From the NCBI GenBank assembly GCA_009869945.1, contig WIXG01000204.1, forward strand, positions 1 to 64,000: 64,000 bases of DNA, read 5' to 3'. The position numbers were made by a program, and so were the translations under genes. This document shows, piece by piece, positions 1-10,959 of the stretch. The notes beneath the pieces were generated by a model. That model made no database searches. It saw nothing but the letters and a program-made list of their open reading frames with translations, and was not told the DNA's origin. Source of the stretch: Mesaphorura yosii. Lineage: Eukaryota > Arthropoda > Collembola > Poduromorpha > Tullbergiidae. Position 1 is the first letter of the stretch; every line of letters starts with the position of its first letter.

Positions 1-1277
1 CTCTTTCAGTTGGTGATTGATTCGCATGTGCTCCTTTGTTGCATTATTGAAACATTCCCGTCGGCTACTTTCGCTTCAATCTTGTGCAACTGATTTATTC
101 ACTTTGTTAAATCAAAACCAGAGTTCGGAGTTTACTTTTTAATATTTTTTAATATGCGACTGCGGGAGGTCACAAAGAAAAGTACCAAAGAAGAGTGGAG
201 TTCTCTCTTTAAACTGTCCAATAATAAAATATGAAGTCGTAAAAATGGAACCGCATGACATTCCCCACTGTAAAAAAAGAAGCTCGGTTCGAGTTCAATC
301 ATAAAAATTGATATCAACTTTTATCCTCTGCCAAAGGAAGATGGAAGGGCAGGACGGGATATTGTGCAATATGAACACGTTATGCAATGAGATGTGATCT
401 GGTGAATTCAAATACAACCTGCTGAAAACGTTGTCACACTCCAACTACCTGCGATCGCTTTCGCCACTCACCTGTTTTAAAATGTGACAGGTTCATGTCA
501 GTATTAATTAATTAATCACGTTCGTTTGCAGCTACAATTGACCTTATTCGGATCGCTAGAGGCTAATTCGCAAATATGTACCCATTATAATATTCCTATT
601 TCTCTTGAACAGGTTCTCAAGGCGGCTGAATGATCCTCCCATATTGCAATTTTTCAAAACAAGTTGATGATTTTCGTTTCAATTCTTAGTGAATTTCTGG
701 CCTAACTAAACTGGATTGTCATTAAATTCGGAATTCCCGGATAACTTGAGCACTTCGCCATAGCGTGATCGTAGAGTATTTTGAAAGCGTGCTCGAACAA
801 CGCAAGGAAAAGTCGACCACAGCAGCAATGCACAGTGCGTTGAAGAACAGCATTGCTCCTTTACTTGTACAGGAGTGCACACTCATCTGCAGTACGCAAT
901 TAGCACGGAGCAAGAAACGTGAATTTGCCACTTGAATCCATAGATGCCATCATGATTAATGATTATGCATTTCTCTGTGTACTATCTCAGTGAATAAGAC
1001 TTTAAACTTGCCGTGACCATCCAATGGCGGATCCCATGAAAACCACCCGAACTGGGCTCACACTAGCTAGTTCATTTAATTTGTGAGTTTTGTGTGGATT
1101 CCTAATTTTCGAAGGCATGCGCGGCACTGGCGTCTTGTTCGTAATTTGGTGTGCCTCTGTAAAATCAGTCAAAACCACGAGAACTACAGGACTGCGGCCT
1201 TGAGCAAGAAACGACTGTCCATTGAAGTTTTGGAAGCTTACAAAAGTCATCGTTTGATTTTATTGTTGTGATTTCCG
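1..1277. other. Left-end intergenic DNA and CorA 3' end
   Basis: I see no convincing coding exon. The stretch is AT-rich with short chance open frames only. On the minus strand an AATAAA signal lies at about 1258-1263, just beyond the stop of the CorA gene, and would give that gene a very short 3' UTR. Whatever gene lies to the left of the window does not show itself here. Confidence 0.6.
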
Positions 1278-2822
1278 TTACCCGTACAAGTGACTAAACT
1301 TACTCTTAAACCCGTAATTGTAGTTATCAGTATCATTGCAATTGTAACTTAAATCGTCATGTGACCTTGGCTTCTTTTTTCTACAGCAAGACCACTGTTG
1401 TCTCCTAAATATGTACGTTCTCAAAAAGTAGGCGAACGCCGCCAGGCTGATTGACCCAATGACAATGCACCAAAAGTAGAATGTGGTGGGCTCAGTTTGG
1501 TAGGGCACCTGGACGTTCATGCCAAGAAATCCAGCAATCGCTTGAATGGGTAGAAACACGAGGGCGATCTCGCTGATCCGCTTCATGACTTTGCTCATCT
1601 CGTTGGCCTCTCGTGACTTTTCCACGTTGACCAATGCCAGGAAGGTGTCCTGAGACCGCTCCAGAACGTGGTCCAGGGTTTTCAAATCATAAGAGATTTC
1701 CTTAAAATCGTCACGAATGTCTGAAATAAGCCGTACCACAATTTTGCTCAACCTCTTCCCACATTTCGTTTTGAGAGTGCGGAGGATATTCATCTTTGGC
1801 TTCAGGAATCTTCCGATGGTGTAAATTTGGAACTCCATGTCGAATATTCTACGCATCACGTCACTCATTTCATTGAGAGACTTGGATCCGATGCGAATCT
1901 CGTTCATTTCTGGCTGCATGCCTTCGATGAGGAACTGGGCGTCTTGCGCCAGCTCAATAAACACGCTGAAGAGCACCCAATCTGGAGTGAGCGGCGAATG
2001 CAGAGTGAGTAGGTTCAGGAAACCAAGAATATCTTTTATGGACGCCCACTGCTTGTCGTGGATCGTGATCACAAAATCCTTGAAGAGCAGAATATTAAAG
2101 TCCATGTCCTCACAGCGTTCCTTGATTGATTCGCACATCAGTCGCATGGAAATGAAGGTGTAGTGCTTGAAGATCTCAATCTTCTCCTCAGTGTTCTTCT
2201 CCCGAATGTCGGAGATGGTCAGGTCGTGCACGTTGAACGACGTGAAGAGAATGGAGAGGTCTGCCTCCGAGGGGTTGGTGATGTTGAGCCAGTACGATTT
2301 TGACTTCAGGAGGGTGACGTAGTCATCTGAGAGACCCGACAAGCTGTCTGAATGAATGAGGTTCGTGGTCTTGGAGAAGAAGATGTACTTTTTGGGGATC
2401 AGGAACTTGTATTTGTTAAAATCTATGATATTGCTTTGCTGGTGTAATTCCTTGTTGTAGGGCTCGTAGTCTGGCGCCTGGTGGATGTGAGGGAGTTGGC
2501 CCCGGGAAGACAAGGACGAGTTACTGCCGGTCAGTCGGCGTGCGCTGGACAGTGCAGAGAGGTTCTCGCTGCTGATGCTGCTGTCGCTGGCATTCCTGGT
2601 GACAAGGCACGGAAGCTCAACGGTACAGGCGGAAGATTGACCAGAGCTGTGATGAAATGAAGGCGTGATTGGAATCGTTTCCTCTACTACCTGATTGTCC
2701 ACTTCGATCGTGGTCGGTAGGCCGAATTTTGAGACTCTGAAGACGGTATCAGTGGCTCTGCCTTTGTGTATTCTTTCATAGATAGTTATTATCTCTGTGA
2801 GAGTTGTGTTCTCCGTCGCCAT
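1278..2822 (-). CDS. CorA-family Mg2+ transporter, single exon
   Basis: This is a 514-residue protein read without interruption, so no intron is needed. The C-terminal part has the CorA architecture: a long helical cytoplasmic region, a first membrane helix at about 415-433 that ends in the family signature G-M-N (residues 434-436, within FLGMNVQVP), a short periplasm-like loop, and a second helix at about 447-467 (FYFWCIVIGS onward). The tail is basic and then acidic. The first 150 residues are Ser/Thr-rich and probably disordered. By family, the protein should form a pentameric channel for Mg2+ (or other divalent cations) in the plasma or an internal membrane. It is unlike the mitochondrial Mrs2 of animals, and the GMN-V-VP loop is closer to what I recall of fungal and bacterial-type CorA. 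The start at 2822 is the first ATG of the frame. Family is confident; substrate is inferred. Confidence 0.88.
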   Translation of the reverse strand: MATENTTLTEIITIYERIHKGRATDTVFRVSKFGLPTTIEVDNQVVEETIPITPSFHHSSGQSSACTVELPCLVTRNASDSSISSENLSALSSARRLTGSNSSLSSRGQLPHIHQAPDYEPYNKELHQQSNIIDFNKYKFLIPKKYIFFSKTTNLIHSDSLSGLSDDYVTLLKSKSYWLNITNPSEADLSILFTSFNVHDLTISDIREKNTEEKIEIFKHYTFISMRLMCESIKERCEDMDFNILLFKDFVITIHDKQWASIKDILGFLNLLTLHSPLTPDWVLFSVFIELAQDAQFLIEGMQPEMNEIRIGSKSLNEMSDVMRRIFDMEFQIYTIGRFLKPKMNILRTLKTKCGKRLSKIVVRLISDIRDDFKEISYDLKTLDHVLERSQDTFLALVNVEKSREANEMSKVMKRISEIALVFLPIQAIAGFLGMNVQVPYQTEPTTFYFWCIVIGSISLAAFAYFLRTYIFRRQQWSCCRKKKPRSHDDLSYNCNDTDNYNYGFKSKFSHLYG

Positions 2823-3627
2823 GATGCGAACCAGTTGAATTGATCAGTTCACCAGTAAATTCCTGCCTGATTCAGCCACTTTTAGACTTTACGGTTCACT
2901 TACCGCCCAGCGCCAGCATTGGGCTTCCAGAAATTGCACTGCGCACTTTCGATCAATGCTTAGCCAACACCTTCATAAATCACAAAGAAAGTAAGCACTA
3001 TGATAGTCAGATTGCCTGGTTGCATTTTGTGTATGTTGCGTAATCGCTTGATTCAGTAGCCTAGTTAACTGTTAACTCTTGATGGTAATTGCAGCTACTG
3101 GCAGTTTTCCAGAGAGAGCGATGCGAGATTTGCGTGCTGCAGCAGAAACAGGCAGCAGATTGGCACTAATCTCGACACTGCACCGCTGCTGCAATGGTCT
3201 GTCTTTCGTCTTATGACGTGATAATTCCCAGTTACAGACTGCGCGCATTTAAAGAGGGCTTAATTAGTTGACAATTATCTACGCGCGTGATGTATGCATG
3301 GAATTGTACGACACAACGACGCAAGGCCCTTCTGGCCACCATACATACATTATGCATGAGACCGTGAGACCACCGACCGACGGGCACATTATTCTTGCTT
3401 TCGACGAACGCAATCAAGAACGTCAATCTGCTTGATTCTAAGGAAATGGCAACCGGGAAGTAAACAAGAAATTTAAATCAGGAATGGAAAATTTATTTGG
3501 AAATCGCAAGCCATTGTGAGCAATCAACTGGAAAAAGTTCATCGGGGGTCAAGAATGGTCTTTATTAGCTTCACAAAGCGTCAACTTACAATTACGAGTT
3601 GCAAATACGTATTGCGTGGTACATGTT
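2823..3627. other. Intergenic, CorA promoter side
   Basis: No coding exon is visible. It should hold the promoter and 5' leader of the minus-strand CorA gene, but I cannot pick out a specific core element. Confidence 0.5.
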
Positions 3628-4519
3628 TCAGTACAAGTAAACTAATGCAACGGTGGCAACAAGATTAATCTTGTAGAACGCGGCGACAACTCCTGCAGAT
3701 GCAAGCTCGGCCACTGCAGCTGCCACTTCGGGGGTGTCCTCGTACCCATCACGGACGCATCTGGCCAGAATGCGGGTCGGAGCGCCGGTGCCGCCAATGA
3801 TTTTCATAGGCACGACGAGGAAATGGAATGAAGTACAGCGATGACGACTGTGCTTCTCAGAAGTCTTGTGACCTGTCTAGTTTTTGACCTCGTCTGAAGT
3901 ACGTTGTTGTAGGCGGTGCAAATGGGCGACGTTCTTCAAAAGGAAAACTTGCTTTTCCGCCAAGAATCGTGAGATTTAAAGTCCTTGCTGAATCCGGGCT
4001 GCAATGATGAAAAGAAGGTTTAAGCGCATAGACAACACCTGATTTATGATTTAGGACTAGGTTATCAATTCACTGACGTCAATAGACGCGGTGTCGATGC
4101 CAACGCTCAAACAGCTGCTCTCGTAATGCAGAAACCTCACCGGTCCCATCAATTTCTGCAAGGAACAAAGATTCAACCATGAGCAATCGAATCGACTCGG
4201 TTTTGCCTTCATATGTTTGACCTTCGACCTATTTGACTTACCCGGAAACGCCATTGTCCCCTAAAAATTTGGCCTTGCCCTAGTAGCTGTCCCACCCGGT
4301 CCTCATCAATAAGAGCGCGTGATACTCCTCAGACTTGAAGCTGGAGTTCCACTTCTGTTTAATCTTGTTCAGGTGGAACTTCTTGTGGCCCAGCAAGAAA
4401 ATCGTGTTCTCGCCCTTCTCGCCGACAGCGCAGGACAGGTCGATGTAGTCGGAATGGTCGCAGGACGCCATGAGCAGGATGACTACCACCAGGAGAAACA
4501 GCTTGTAGCAAATCAACAT
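3628..4519 (-). pseudogene. Decayed cyclase / isatin-hydrolase-family gene
   Basis: Pieces of the metal-dependent cyclase family (isatin hydrolase and kynurenine-formamidase-like amidohydrolases) appear in order on the minus strand. First comes a signal-peptide-like start at 4519 (MLICYKLFLLVVVILLM), then YIDLS, HLNKI and LLMRTGWDSY. Next are GKAKFLGDNG, VGIDTASIDV (about 4073-4102), SKDFKSH, NVAHLHRL, and finally VVPMKIIGGTGAPTRILAR near 3770-3820. The frame is not continuous. A TAG at 4280-4282 stands where the family has Trp (the Y-W-G-K position). The segment with the metal-binding H-x-G-T-H-x-D motif is missing between HLNKI and LLMRTGW. SKDFKSH and the following FLAEKQVFLL lie in different frames. 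Splice-like signals survive (a donor near 4241, acceptors near 4152 and 4000), so this is a decayed spliced gene and not a retrocopy. I infer a pseudogene; assembly error could explain one defect but not all of them. Confidence 0.75.
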
Positions 4520-4970
4520 GGTTGTGAATCAGATACTTGGAAACTGAGTATCAAGTATCACGGTTATTTTTCTTGCAACTCTTCGAGCTGTAGCACCCAG
4601 CTCTGCTTCATCCGTTAAATATCTTGGAACGATGTTCTGCAGCTCAACCTGAGCTCGTCGTGTTCTTGATTTAAGCTCGAGGAGTTATGCTGGAGTCAGT
4701 TTCGATATGTTAGAATAATTAGATGTTAGATTTAAGATTGGGCGAACGCTAATTTTACAGAACAAGATTATTCATCTTTAGACAAATGATTGCCTACGAC
4801 CTAGTTTAATTTCTTTCATTTCATTACAGACCTTTAGATTAGCTATCCATTTATAATCTAAGAATATTTACTGGGCTTATGTATTACGTAATAATAAATT
4901 TATTACCAATATTAGCACATCCTACGGGTTTGCTTATTATAATAGAAAATTAATTTTAAACTGGCTCATT
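4520..4970. other. Short intergenic gap
   Basis: AT-rich and without coding potential. Its right part carries minus-strand AATAAA-like signals (around 4895-4901) that suit the 3' end of the SET-domain gene. Its left part would have been the promoter of the decayed cyclase gene. Confidence 0.5.
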
Positions 4971-6117
4971 TCAACGGCGACACTTTCTTCTCGCTTCCTT
5001 TCCGTTCGCCATCTTCGCGTGGATTGCTTTCAAGTCTTCTTCTGTATTAATGTATACTCTGCATTTCTCGAATCCGCATTTGCATAGGGTCAATTCTCCG
5101 GAAGTCAACTCATAATTGATTGTCAGTTCCTCGTTCGGTTCGATTCGCCGTGTGGAGAGAATGAGCACACGCCAGGCTCCCATAACGAACACAGCAGTGA
5201 CCATGCAGTTTGGCTGTTGAGAAAAGAAAGAGGGGTTGTGAGTTACGGAGCTCCTTGCAAGTGCATTCTGGAAGATTATTTGACCATTTACATGACATGA
5301 ATGATTCAAGTACCGCGAACAGTTGCCAGACTTCGTTCCATCAATAAATTTTTTCTTATCAAAAGTGATCAGGTACGTCTTTTCATAGTTGTACTTCTGG
5401 CGCTTCAGTGCAGCTTTCTTCGATACAATCTGGCAACGAGACACAAAATGATCAAAATCTCATCATCTGCGACACAATGAATCTGAACTATCCTCACCTC
5501 GCCTGTGTATTCAAGAAATATTTCATCTTTACGGATTTCAAAGCTCGTAAAGAGTCCCATTCCATGAATCACGGAGGGCCTGACGAGTAGTTGGCGGTCG
5601 TAGTTTCTTACCACGACTTGGTTCTGTCCAATTGAGTGGCTGGGTCCTGGACAGATCGGTGGTGCAGCCCTCACAGGGTCGGGTGCGTTCACTCCGCTTG
5701 GTCTTGCTACTGCTGTTCGTGTACTCCTACTCGGACCAGCATTGCTTCCGAGAAGAGGTATGCGAATTATTAGCCTGAATGAACAATTACATCAATAGAA
5801 TCGCATGTACCTGCAAATTGTAAATGGGTTGTTTCTGTAAAACTTTTCAGCCTAACCAATGGCGTTGGATACCTTCGTTTCTCGATCTGTTTGCACTTGT
5901 CCTGGACTGCCCGTTTCCGAAGTGCTGTCTTGCTCCTGTTGGCGTCCAGTCCACCCCAGGAGAGGCTCATGCTTCTACTTCGACTCCGGGTCCTCTGTCT
6001 GCCTTCATGATCCCGGGCTCCGGCTTTTGCCATCGACCTCGTACACATCGTCAGCTTTAGCGGAGACTGATTCTTTTTGTCTTTCTTGCGGTTGGAATTT
6101 TGTTCGTCTGAATCCAT
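4971..6117 (-). CDS. SET-domain lysine methyltransferase
   Basis: Four exons fit: 6117-5811, about 5712-5498, 5429-5292 and 5213-4971, giving about 300 residues. The N-terminal 110 residues are basic and Arg/Ser-rich (SRSRSMSLSW), likely nuclear and disordered. The SET domain starts near residue 140: GMGLFTSFEIRKDE, then EYTGE joined by splicing to IVSKK, FIDGTKSGNCSRYLNHSCH (NHSC at 216-219) joined to PNCMV, and EELTINYEL with the catalytic-type Tyr at 254. A post-SET cluster C-K-C-x4-C (264, 266, 271) supplies zinc ligands. By family it transfers methyl from S-adenosylmethionine to a histone or other lysine; the exact specificity (ASH1/SETD2/KMT2-like) cannot be read from this. The last intron (5291-5214) has no stop in frame, so its retention would keep the protein open. 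The acceptor of exon 2 is uncertain (5712 or 5706). Confidence 0.85.
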
Positions 6118-6684
6118 TCTGTTTATCTTGAGAGCTTGATTTATTCTTTGGTGACGTGATTCCTCACTGGCACTGGCGCGGACTTGCTTCTGATCAATTA
6201 AGTTCCAAAATAACCAGACCGCCCGATGAGATCCGTCGTACTACTTGAAATGAGAAAATGCTGAATGAGTTCGAAGCAGATAGACTTGAAGTACGAAACG
6301 AATGATTAGACCCTGTCTGGCATATTAGACATGGAGACATTTTTGCCATAACTTCTCGCATAGTTTAAAACTAACAGCGAGACAGATTCGTGATGAAATG
6401 TAGTTACGACATTGTTCTTAAACGCATTCTAAACATTGCCTTGTTATGCGATGCAGGAAACTCGTCTCCGAATTTGAGCAGTGAAGATGGATCAAAGGTC
6501 ATAGTCGCTCACGTTCTGAAGAATTTATAATAATATGGCATTCAAGTTTAGGCTGAAATGTAAACTGTGGATGTGGAGCAACGCTGTCGTGTTATCAAAA
6601 TTACGATTTTGACACTTGCGGAACGAACACGAAATACTCTGTTAGAGTCATACGTGGTGTAACAAGGCAAAAAGCTGAAATGAG
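6118..6684. other. Intergenic, SET-gene promoter side
   Basis: No coding exon can be supported. The part next to 6118 should hold the promoter of the SET-domain gene, and the part next to 6684 the 3' end of the small minus-strand gene. Confidence 0.45.
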
Positions 6685-6994
6685 TCATTTTAGTCTGAAT
6701 GAAGAGCAGTGCCTGCCAGTGCCCACCCAGGCAGCAGCTTTCTGCTTGTACCAAGTCCTCCAGTCGTCGAGTTCCACGCTACGGCCGGAATACGACAACT
6801 TGTTGCGCGTTATGAGGTCGGAACGGATTGAAGCGGCCTGTAGCGATTGAAAAACGTTGAGTAACCACAACTAACAAATTCCTCAGGTGTCTTTCTCTGT
6901 TTTCAGCTAGAATATCAAAAATTGTGCCTTTCAGTGCCGATTTGGGAATTAAAGGAGGAACCGCCACTTGCAGTCGTCGTATCGAACTGGCCAT
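6685..6994 (-). CDS. Small protein of unknown function, two exons
   Basis: I do not recognise this protein. It opens at an ATG at 6994 (MASSIRRLQVAVPPLIPKS) and runs to HLRNLL. The most protein-like continuation, AASIRSDLITRNKL and then ELDDWRTWYKQKAAAW, lies in another frame behind a good acceptor (CTACAG). Removing a 34-nt intron beginning GTTGTG joins them in frame and gives about 91 residues. Introns this short do occur here (35 nt in the Nischarin gene), but the donor is weak. Without splicing the first frame ends after 71 residues. The basic N-terminus without acidic residues could be a mitochondrial targeting sequence; that is inference. It is divergent from the small gene starting at 7157, with only 162 bp between the start codons. 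Confidence 0.35.
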
Positions 6995-7156
6995 TAGTGT
7001 TTAACACCTACCTTCAGGTAAAAGACATTTTGTTTTGTCTTATTTGAATAGTTCCTGGAGTGCATATACACAATTTCCAGGAAATTCTCCATTTTTTAAA
7101 CTACAGGCTTTTCACGCTCTGATTCGCTCCGTATTTCAGGGTGAGAGTGAAGAAGA

Positions 7157-7381
7157 ATGGCGACTCCGTACCGCTGCTACGAGTTTTGCCGTGATCCTGT
7201 CGGACGAATCATGTTTGTAGTCGCCATTATCATGATCAGTTTCATGGCCATCTTCATCGTCGGACATTACTACGCGCTCTCATCTCAGAATGAACTGGGA
7301 AAGAACGAGCTGGGCTTCATGATCGACGTTGGTAAGGACAACGTTTCGTCAATGATGACTAAAGGAAATGCAAATGTTTAG
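7157..7381 (+). CDS. Small single-pass membrane protein, unknown
   Basis: This is a 74-residue frame with one clear membrane helix at about 18-37 (IMFVVAIIMISFMAIFIVGH). It is preceded by a short Cys- and Arg-containing segment (YRCYEFCRDPVGR) and followed by a polar tail rich in Asn, Gly and Lys. I know no family for it. In its favour are a complete, compositionally balanced frame, acceptor-like CAG sites just upstream that suggest a spliced 5' UTR, and a divergent partner gene whose start lies 162 bp away. Against it is its shortness. The topology (type II or III, small secretory-pathway or mitochondrial membrane protein) is inferred. Confidence 0.45.
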   Translation: MATPYRCYEFCRDPVGRIMFVVAIIMISFMAIFIVGHYYALSSQNELGKNELGFMIDVGKDNVSSMMTKGNANV

Positions 7382-8063
7382 TGCTGGGACGTTAAAATTT
7401 TAAGCTGCTACCATGTAAGTTATACTTTTGACATGTTTGACGAGTTTTTACTTTCCTGTACTGTATTGAGTTTTTCTATCTGAAGTTTGAAAGATTGATG
7501 TCGTCGAATTTAAGCAGCGTTTCAATTTATTTATGTTCTTTTGTACTGATTTTTGTACTTTTGACCTGAGAAATGACAGAATAATAAGTTTTATGCTTTG
7601 TACTTAATGAACTTTGTGTCTCCAATGCATTTATTTGGCTGCAGTTTAATTTTTTAGTAGAGGACCAATGTGGTAAGAAAAGATTTGCACTGAATCATGG
7701 ACATAGGCCTTCAATTTCGCATTATGACTAGTACTCGACCCACTTCTTGCGAGTTATGTTCCATTGTCTTTATCATTATTGGTTAAATTGGTCATTTCCT
7801 TGTGTACTTGATAACCTGCAAGCGGCAAAGTGAATGGTCCGGAAAGATGCACTCCATACAATCTAATTATAGATAAAACTTTGACACGAAATCCAACTGC
7901 CCATTCAAACAAGTTGAAACGAGTCGCATCCTCGCATGAGTCAGCCAGCATCGATGAAGCCATTGAGACGCCCCATTTTACGCTTATCATTTTAGCAATT
8001 TTATCCACAATTTTAGCAGTTTTAAAAGATCAGCAATTCTTTCCTGGCTTCAATAAATCCAAA
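7382..8063. other. 3' region and 5' leader without a clear gene
   Basis: AT-rich DNA. Nothing is supported as coding, although the frame of the next gene stays open up to about 7830. I treat that upstream part as leader because it looks unlike the Ser/Arg-rich protein that follows and a better-placed ATG exists at 8064. Confidence 0.45.
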
Positions 8064-9081
8064 ATGTCTGGCAGAATTACCAAAAGTGGCAGTCGGCGTG
8101 ATCTGGTTTCGTACAAGCGGGAATGGAGCCCCAGCTTGGCAAGGGCCTTGCTTGAAACTGACAAGCCTGGGTCGGGTGAATTCAGGTCTGCACCAACACC
8201 TTGTAACAGTCCGACATCATCATCTGGTCGACCAATCAGAGGAGGCAGGGCAGCCAGAGCCTTGTACACCGGTTCTATGTCTCGGAGGGCACGCAGCGAG
8301 CCTTACCCTGGGCGTGGTGCATTCCAATTCGTCGGCCCTGCCTCTCCATCGCATGATGCGAAGTGGAAAGCCAAATATGAAGGTCGCGATGGAGTGGAAA
8401 GAAGAATGTTCGCGGCCAAATCAAACACAGGCGTGGAATCTTCTCGACAATCATCAGTCGTTTGCGAGCAATTCAAGAAAGAAGATGCCTTTAAAGCCAA
8501 ACCTACAGTTGTGCCGCCAATCTTTCTTGGTGTCGGGAATAGCTTTGAGACAAACTCGTCACAAATTGGCAACGTTGATTGGCGTCACTTGGAAGACAGC
8601 AGTAAGCCTCAATTATTTCTAAACTAATTCACATTGACTTCAGAATCTTAATTGCAATAATTCGACAATTTACAGGACTTTCACTTCCTCTGCCATACTT
8701 TACCGTTCCGAATATGAAATCGTCGTCAACTGGAACCACTGCCTGTTGGGAGTGCGAGAAAGAAGAATTACTGGAACTAGTTGTGGTCAATCCCTCTGAA
8801 TGTAAGCAATTGCTACAACTTGACGCTCGCATGATAGAAAGAGGGCACACGTGCACTTATCAAGTACTAAAGTCTTCTGTTTTTCTAACTTTTCAGCACA
8901 TGTAGAGGTCAATCAAGCTGGCGACACGAACGAAGCAACTTCGAACGATCCTGATCTTCATCCGGCAGCTGCGATGGAGAAGGCCGAAGACCCGGACGTT
9001 GATGATCTCGATATTTTAAACCTGACCATTGATGAAAAAGAAATCGCTGAAGACGGCTGGATTTTCCAAAACTTTGATTGA
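8064..9081 (+). CDS. Unknown, mostly disordered protein, three exons
   Basis: Exons 8064-8601, 8676-8801 and 8897-9081 join in frame through good splice sites (GTAAGC donors; TTTACAG and TTTTCAG acceptors) to give about 282 residues. I do not recognise the family. The N-terminal half is Ser/Arg/Gly-rich and basic (SGRITKSGSRRDLVSYKREW). The middle has a compact segment with WECEKEELLELVVVN, and the C-terminal 60 residues are strongly acidic (DPDVDDLDILNLTIDEKE) and end in GWIFQNFD. There is no signal peptide or membrane helix. The acidic tail and basic head suggest a cytosolic or nuclear scaffold; that is inference. A polyadenylation-type AATAAA lies at about 9490. I chose the ATG at 8064 over the longer frame from 7830. 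Confidence 0.65.
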
Positions 9082-10959
9082 GAAGAAGTGAGTTCGTTGA
9101 ACATCTCAGTTTTTATGAAGTTGTGACATTTTGTTAAAGATTAGGTTTTTAGAAGTAAGTCTTTAAGTTCTAACAACGTTTTAGTGGTATCGAGAACTCA
9201 CGACTCGAGAGAGTCTCCAGCTTGTAAGAAATGGAAGATCAGCACCTAGAAAATGCGAAAATGATGTACAAGCTAAGCGTATATGCAATTAGAACTTGCT
9301 CAATGTATTCCTTACGGACGGATCTAGTAGAAGGAATCTCACAGCGAAACAATCCCACAACGAGCTTATCTCACAAGCGAGGTTACATTTTAATTTTAAC
9401 TTTTTAGTTGTTTGAGTTTGAAGGTGAAAGTAGTCAAGTATGGAAATCATAGGAATAAGTGCAAGACGTATTATTACTATTTTATGAACAATAAAATAAG
9501 GACGAAGTTGATAAAGCAAGTCGGCAGATTTCAATGCAAGTTTATCATTTATTTCTTGGATTGTTTATCGCTACCTTCGTCAACCTTCGTATTTGGAGAC
9601 AAGTGCCACAATTACGAATTTTGATCTCGGCAATCGTTCTCGCGTCTCTCCATGATGAGAAACCTGTTTTGGTTCCCTTCGCATCCGTTGTACGCGAATT
9701 CTACGCACTTGCCAACGTCCACACTGAATCCATACTTAAGTCATACTAGTACGACACGGTCCAGTCTCAAGTTCCATCTGACAGATACTTGAACGAAAAT
9801 AATTAAAACACATCTTCGACTGCAAACTCGCAACATAACTCATAAGCAATTCCAACCAGACCAATTTTCCCATTGAATTTAAAGATCATTGCACAGAAAT
9901 GATCTGTGAATAATCATGAGTATTAATCCATCCACTCGTCAAAGCTTCAGGCAACAATGAAATGGGATGGACAACAACAGCAGGGGCAACAATCATCGGA
10001 CTGCCTGGAAAACCGGTCAACTCCTCCTCCCACCGCACCGCATTTCCGATGCAAGTCATTCCGCTGTGCTGTGTACCCTAATCACGTCTTCCTGTGATAT
10101 CGTGTCTGCCCTGCACTGGAAGGGTTTAATGCACGACAAATTGCGTTGGGTCATAAACCAGCCTGCCTGCGATTTTACGAGCGACACTGCACCGATTGTA
10201 ATATTTCATGAATCGGTTTACAGCTTTGACCACCACCAGCCAGTTTGCATTAGCACTTGCATGGCGTGACCGTGGTCGTGAGAGTGAGCCAGCCCTTGCT
10301 CTCAATGCACGGACGGACGCTTGGTACATTTTACGGCTACTGTTTTATCATCACGAGACTTTACTCGTAAAAGCCTGAGCCTCGGATTCCCGAATTTCGT
10401 GAAGCATCCTTCATTAGCATTTTAATAATGCACGGATCCCGTTTTATGACAATTGACATTGCACACGTAACGCCGCATAATGTAATGCAGTTACGTAATA
10501 AAATAAAAGGTTCATAAAATCTCGAGCTGGAATCCGGGTCTCCATTCACTGCTGAAAGTCAACGCAATTTTCATAAAATGCAATGCGTCTCTTCTCGACT
10601 GGAATGACGGTAATCCACTTTGAAATTCTCGTGCAATATTGATACCACTTTACGAGGCGACTCGCACGCAAATCCTCGTGCATTCCGGACTGTCTCAGTT
10701 TGGTTTACAAAACAGGCGATAAGAAGATAGAGGAGTTCACAGTAGATGTACTCTTACTTTCTGCTGCGACATGTCAACTTGGTCGTCTTCTTAACGACGT
10801 AAGTGTGAGGAAGGAGAATGAGTTTGAGGAAATATTGGCAAGGTCGACCGTAGAAAGTGTTATACTAATTATAGAAACTCTCCAAATGCATACGTGTAGG
10901 AATGAATTTTTTGTCATTCTTCGGTCAGTTCTAGTCCACTTCACAACTGCGCCCAAAGA
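9082..10959. other. Intergenic, about 1.9 kb
   Basis: Only short chance open frames are seen. The first 400 bp probably belong to the 3' UTR of the upstream gene (AATAAA at about 9490). The rest includes the promoter of the small secreted-protein gene that begins at 10960. No RNA gene or repeat was recognised. Confidence 0.5.

Noticed and set aside
7830-8063. N-terminal extension of the unknown protein that starts at 8064
   Set aside because: The extension is in frame and includes a hydrophobic patch, but it differs in style from the rest and the ATG at 8064 is a sufficient start.
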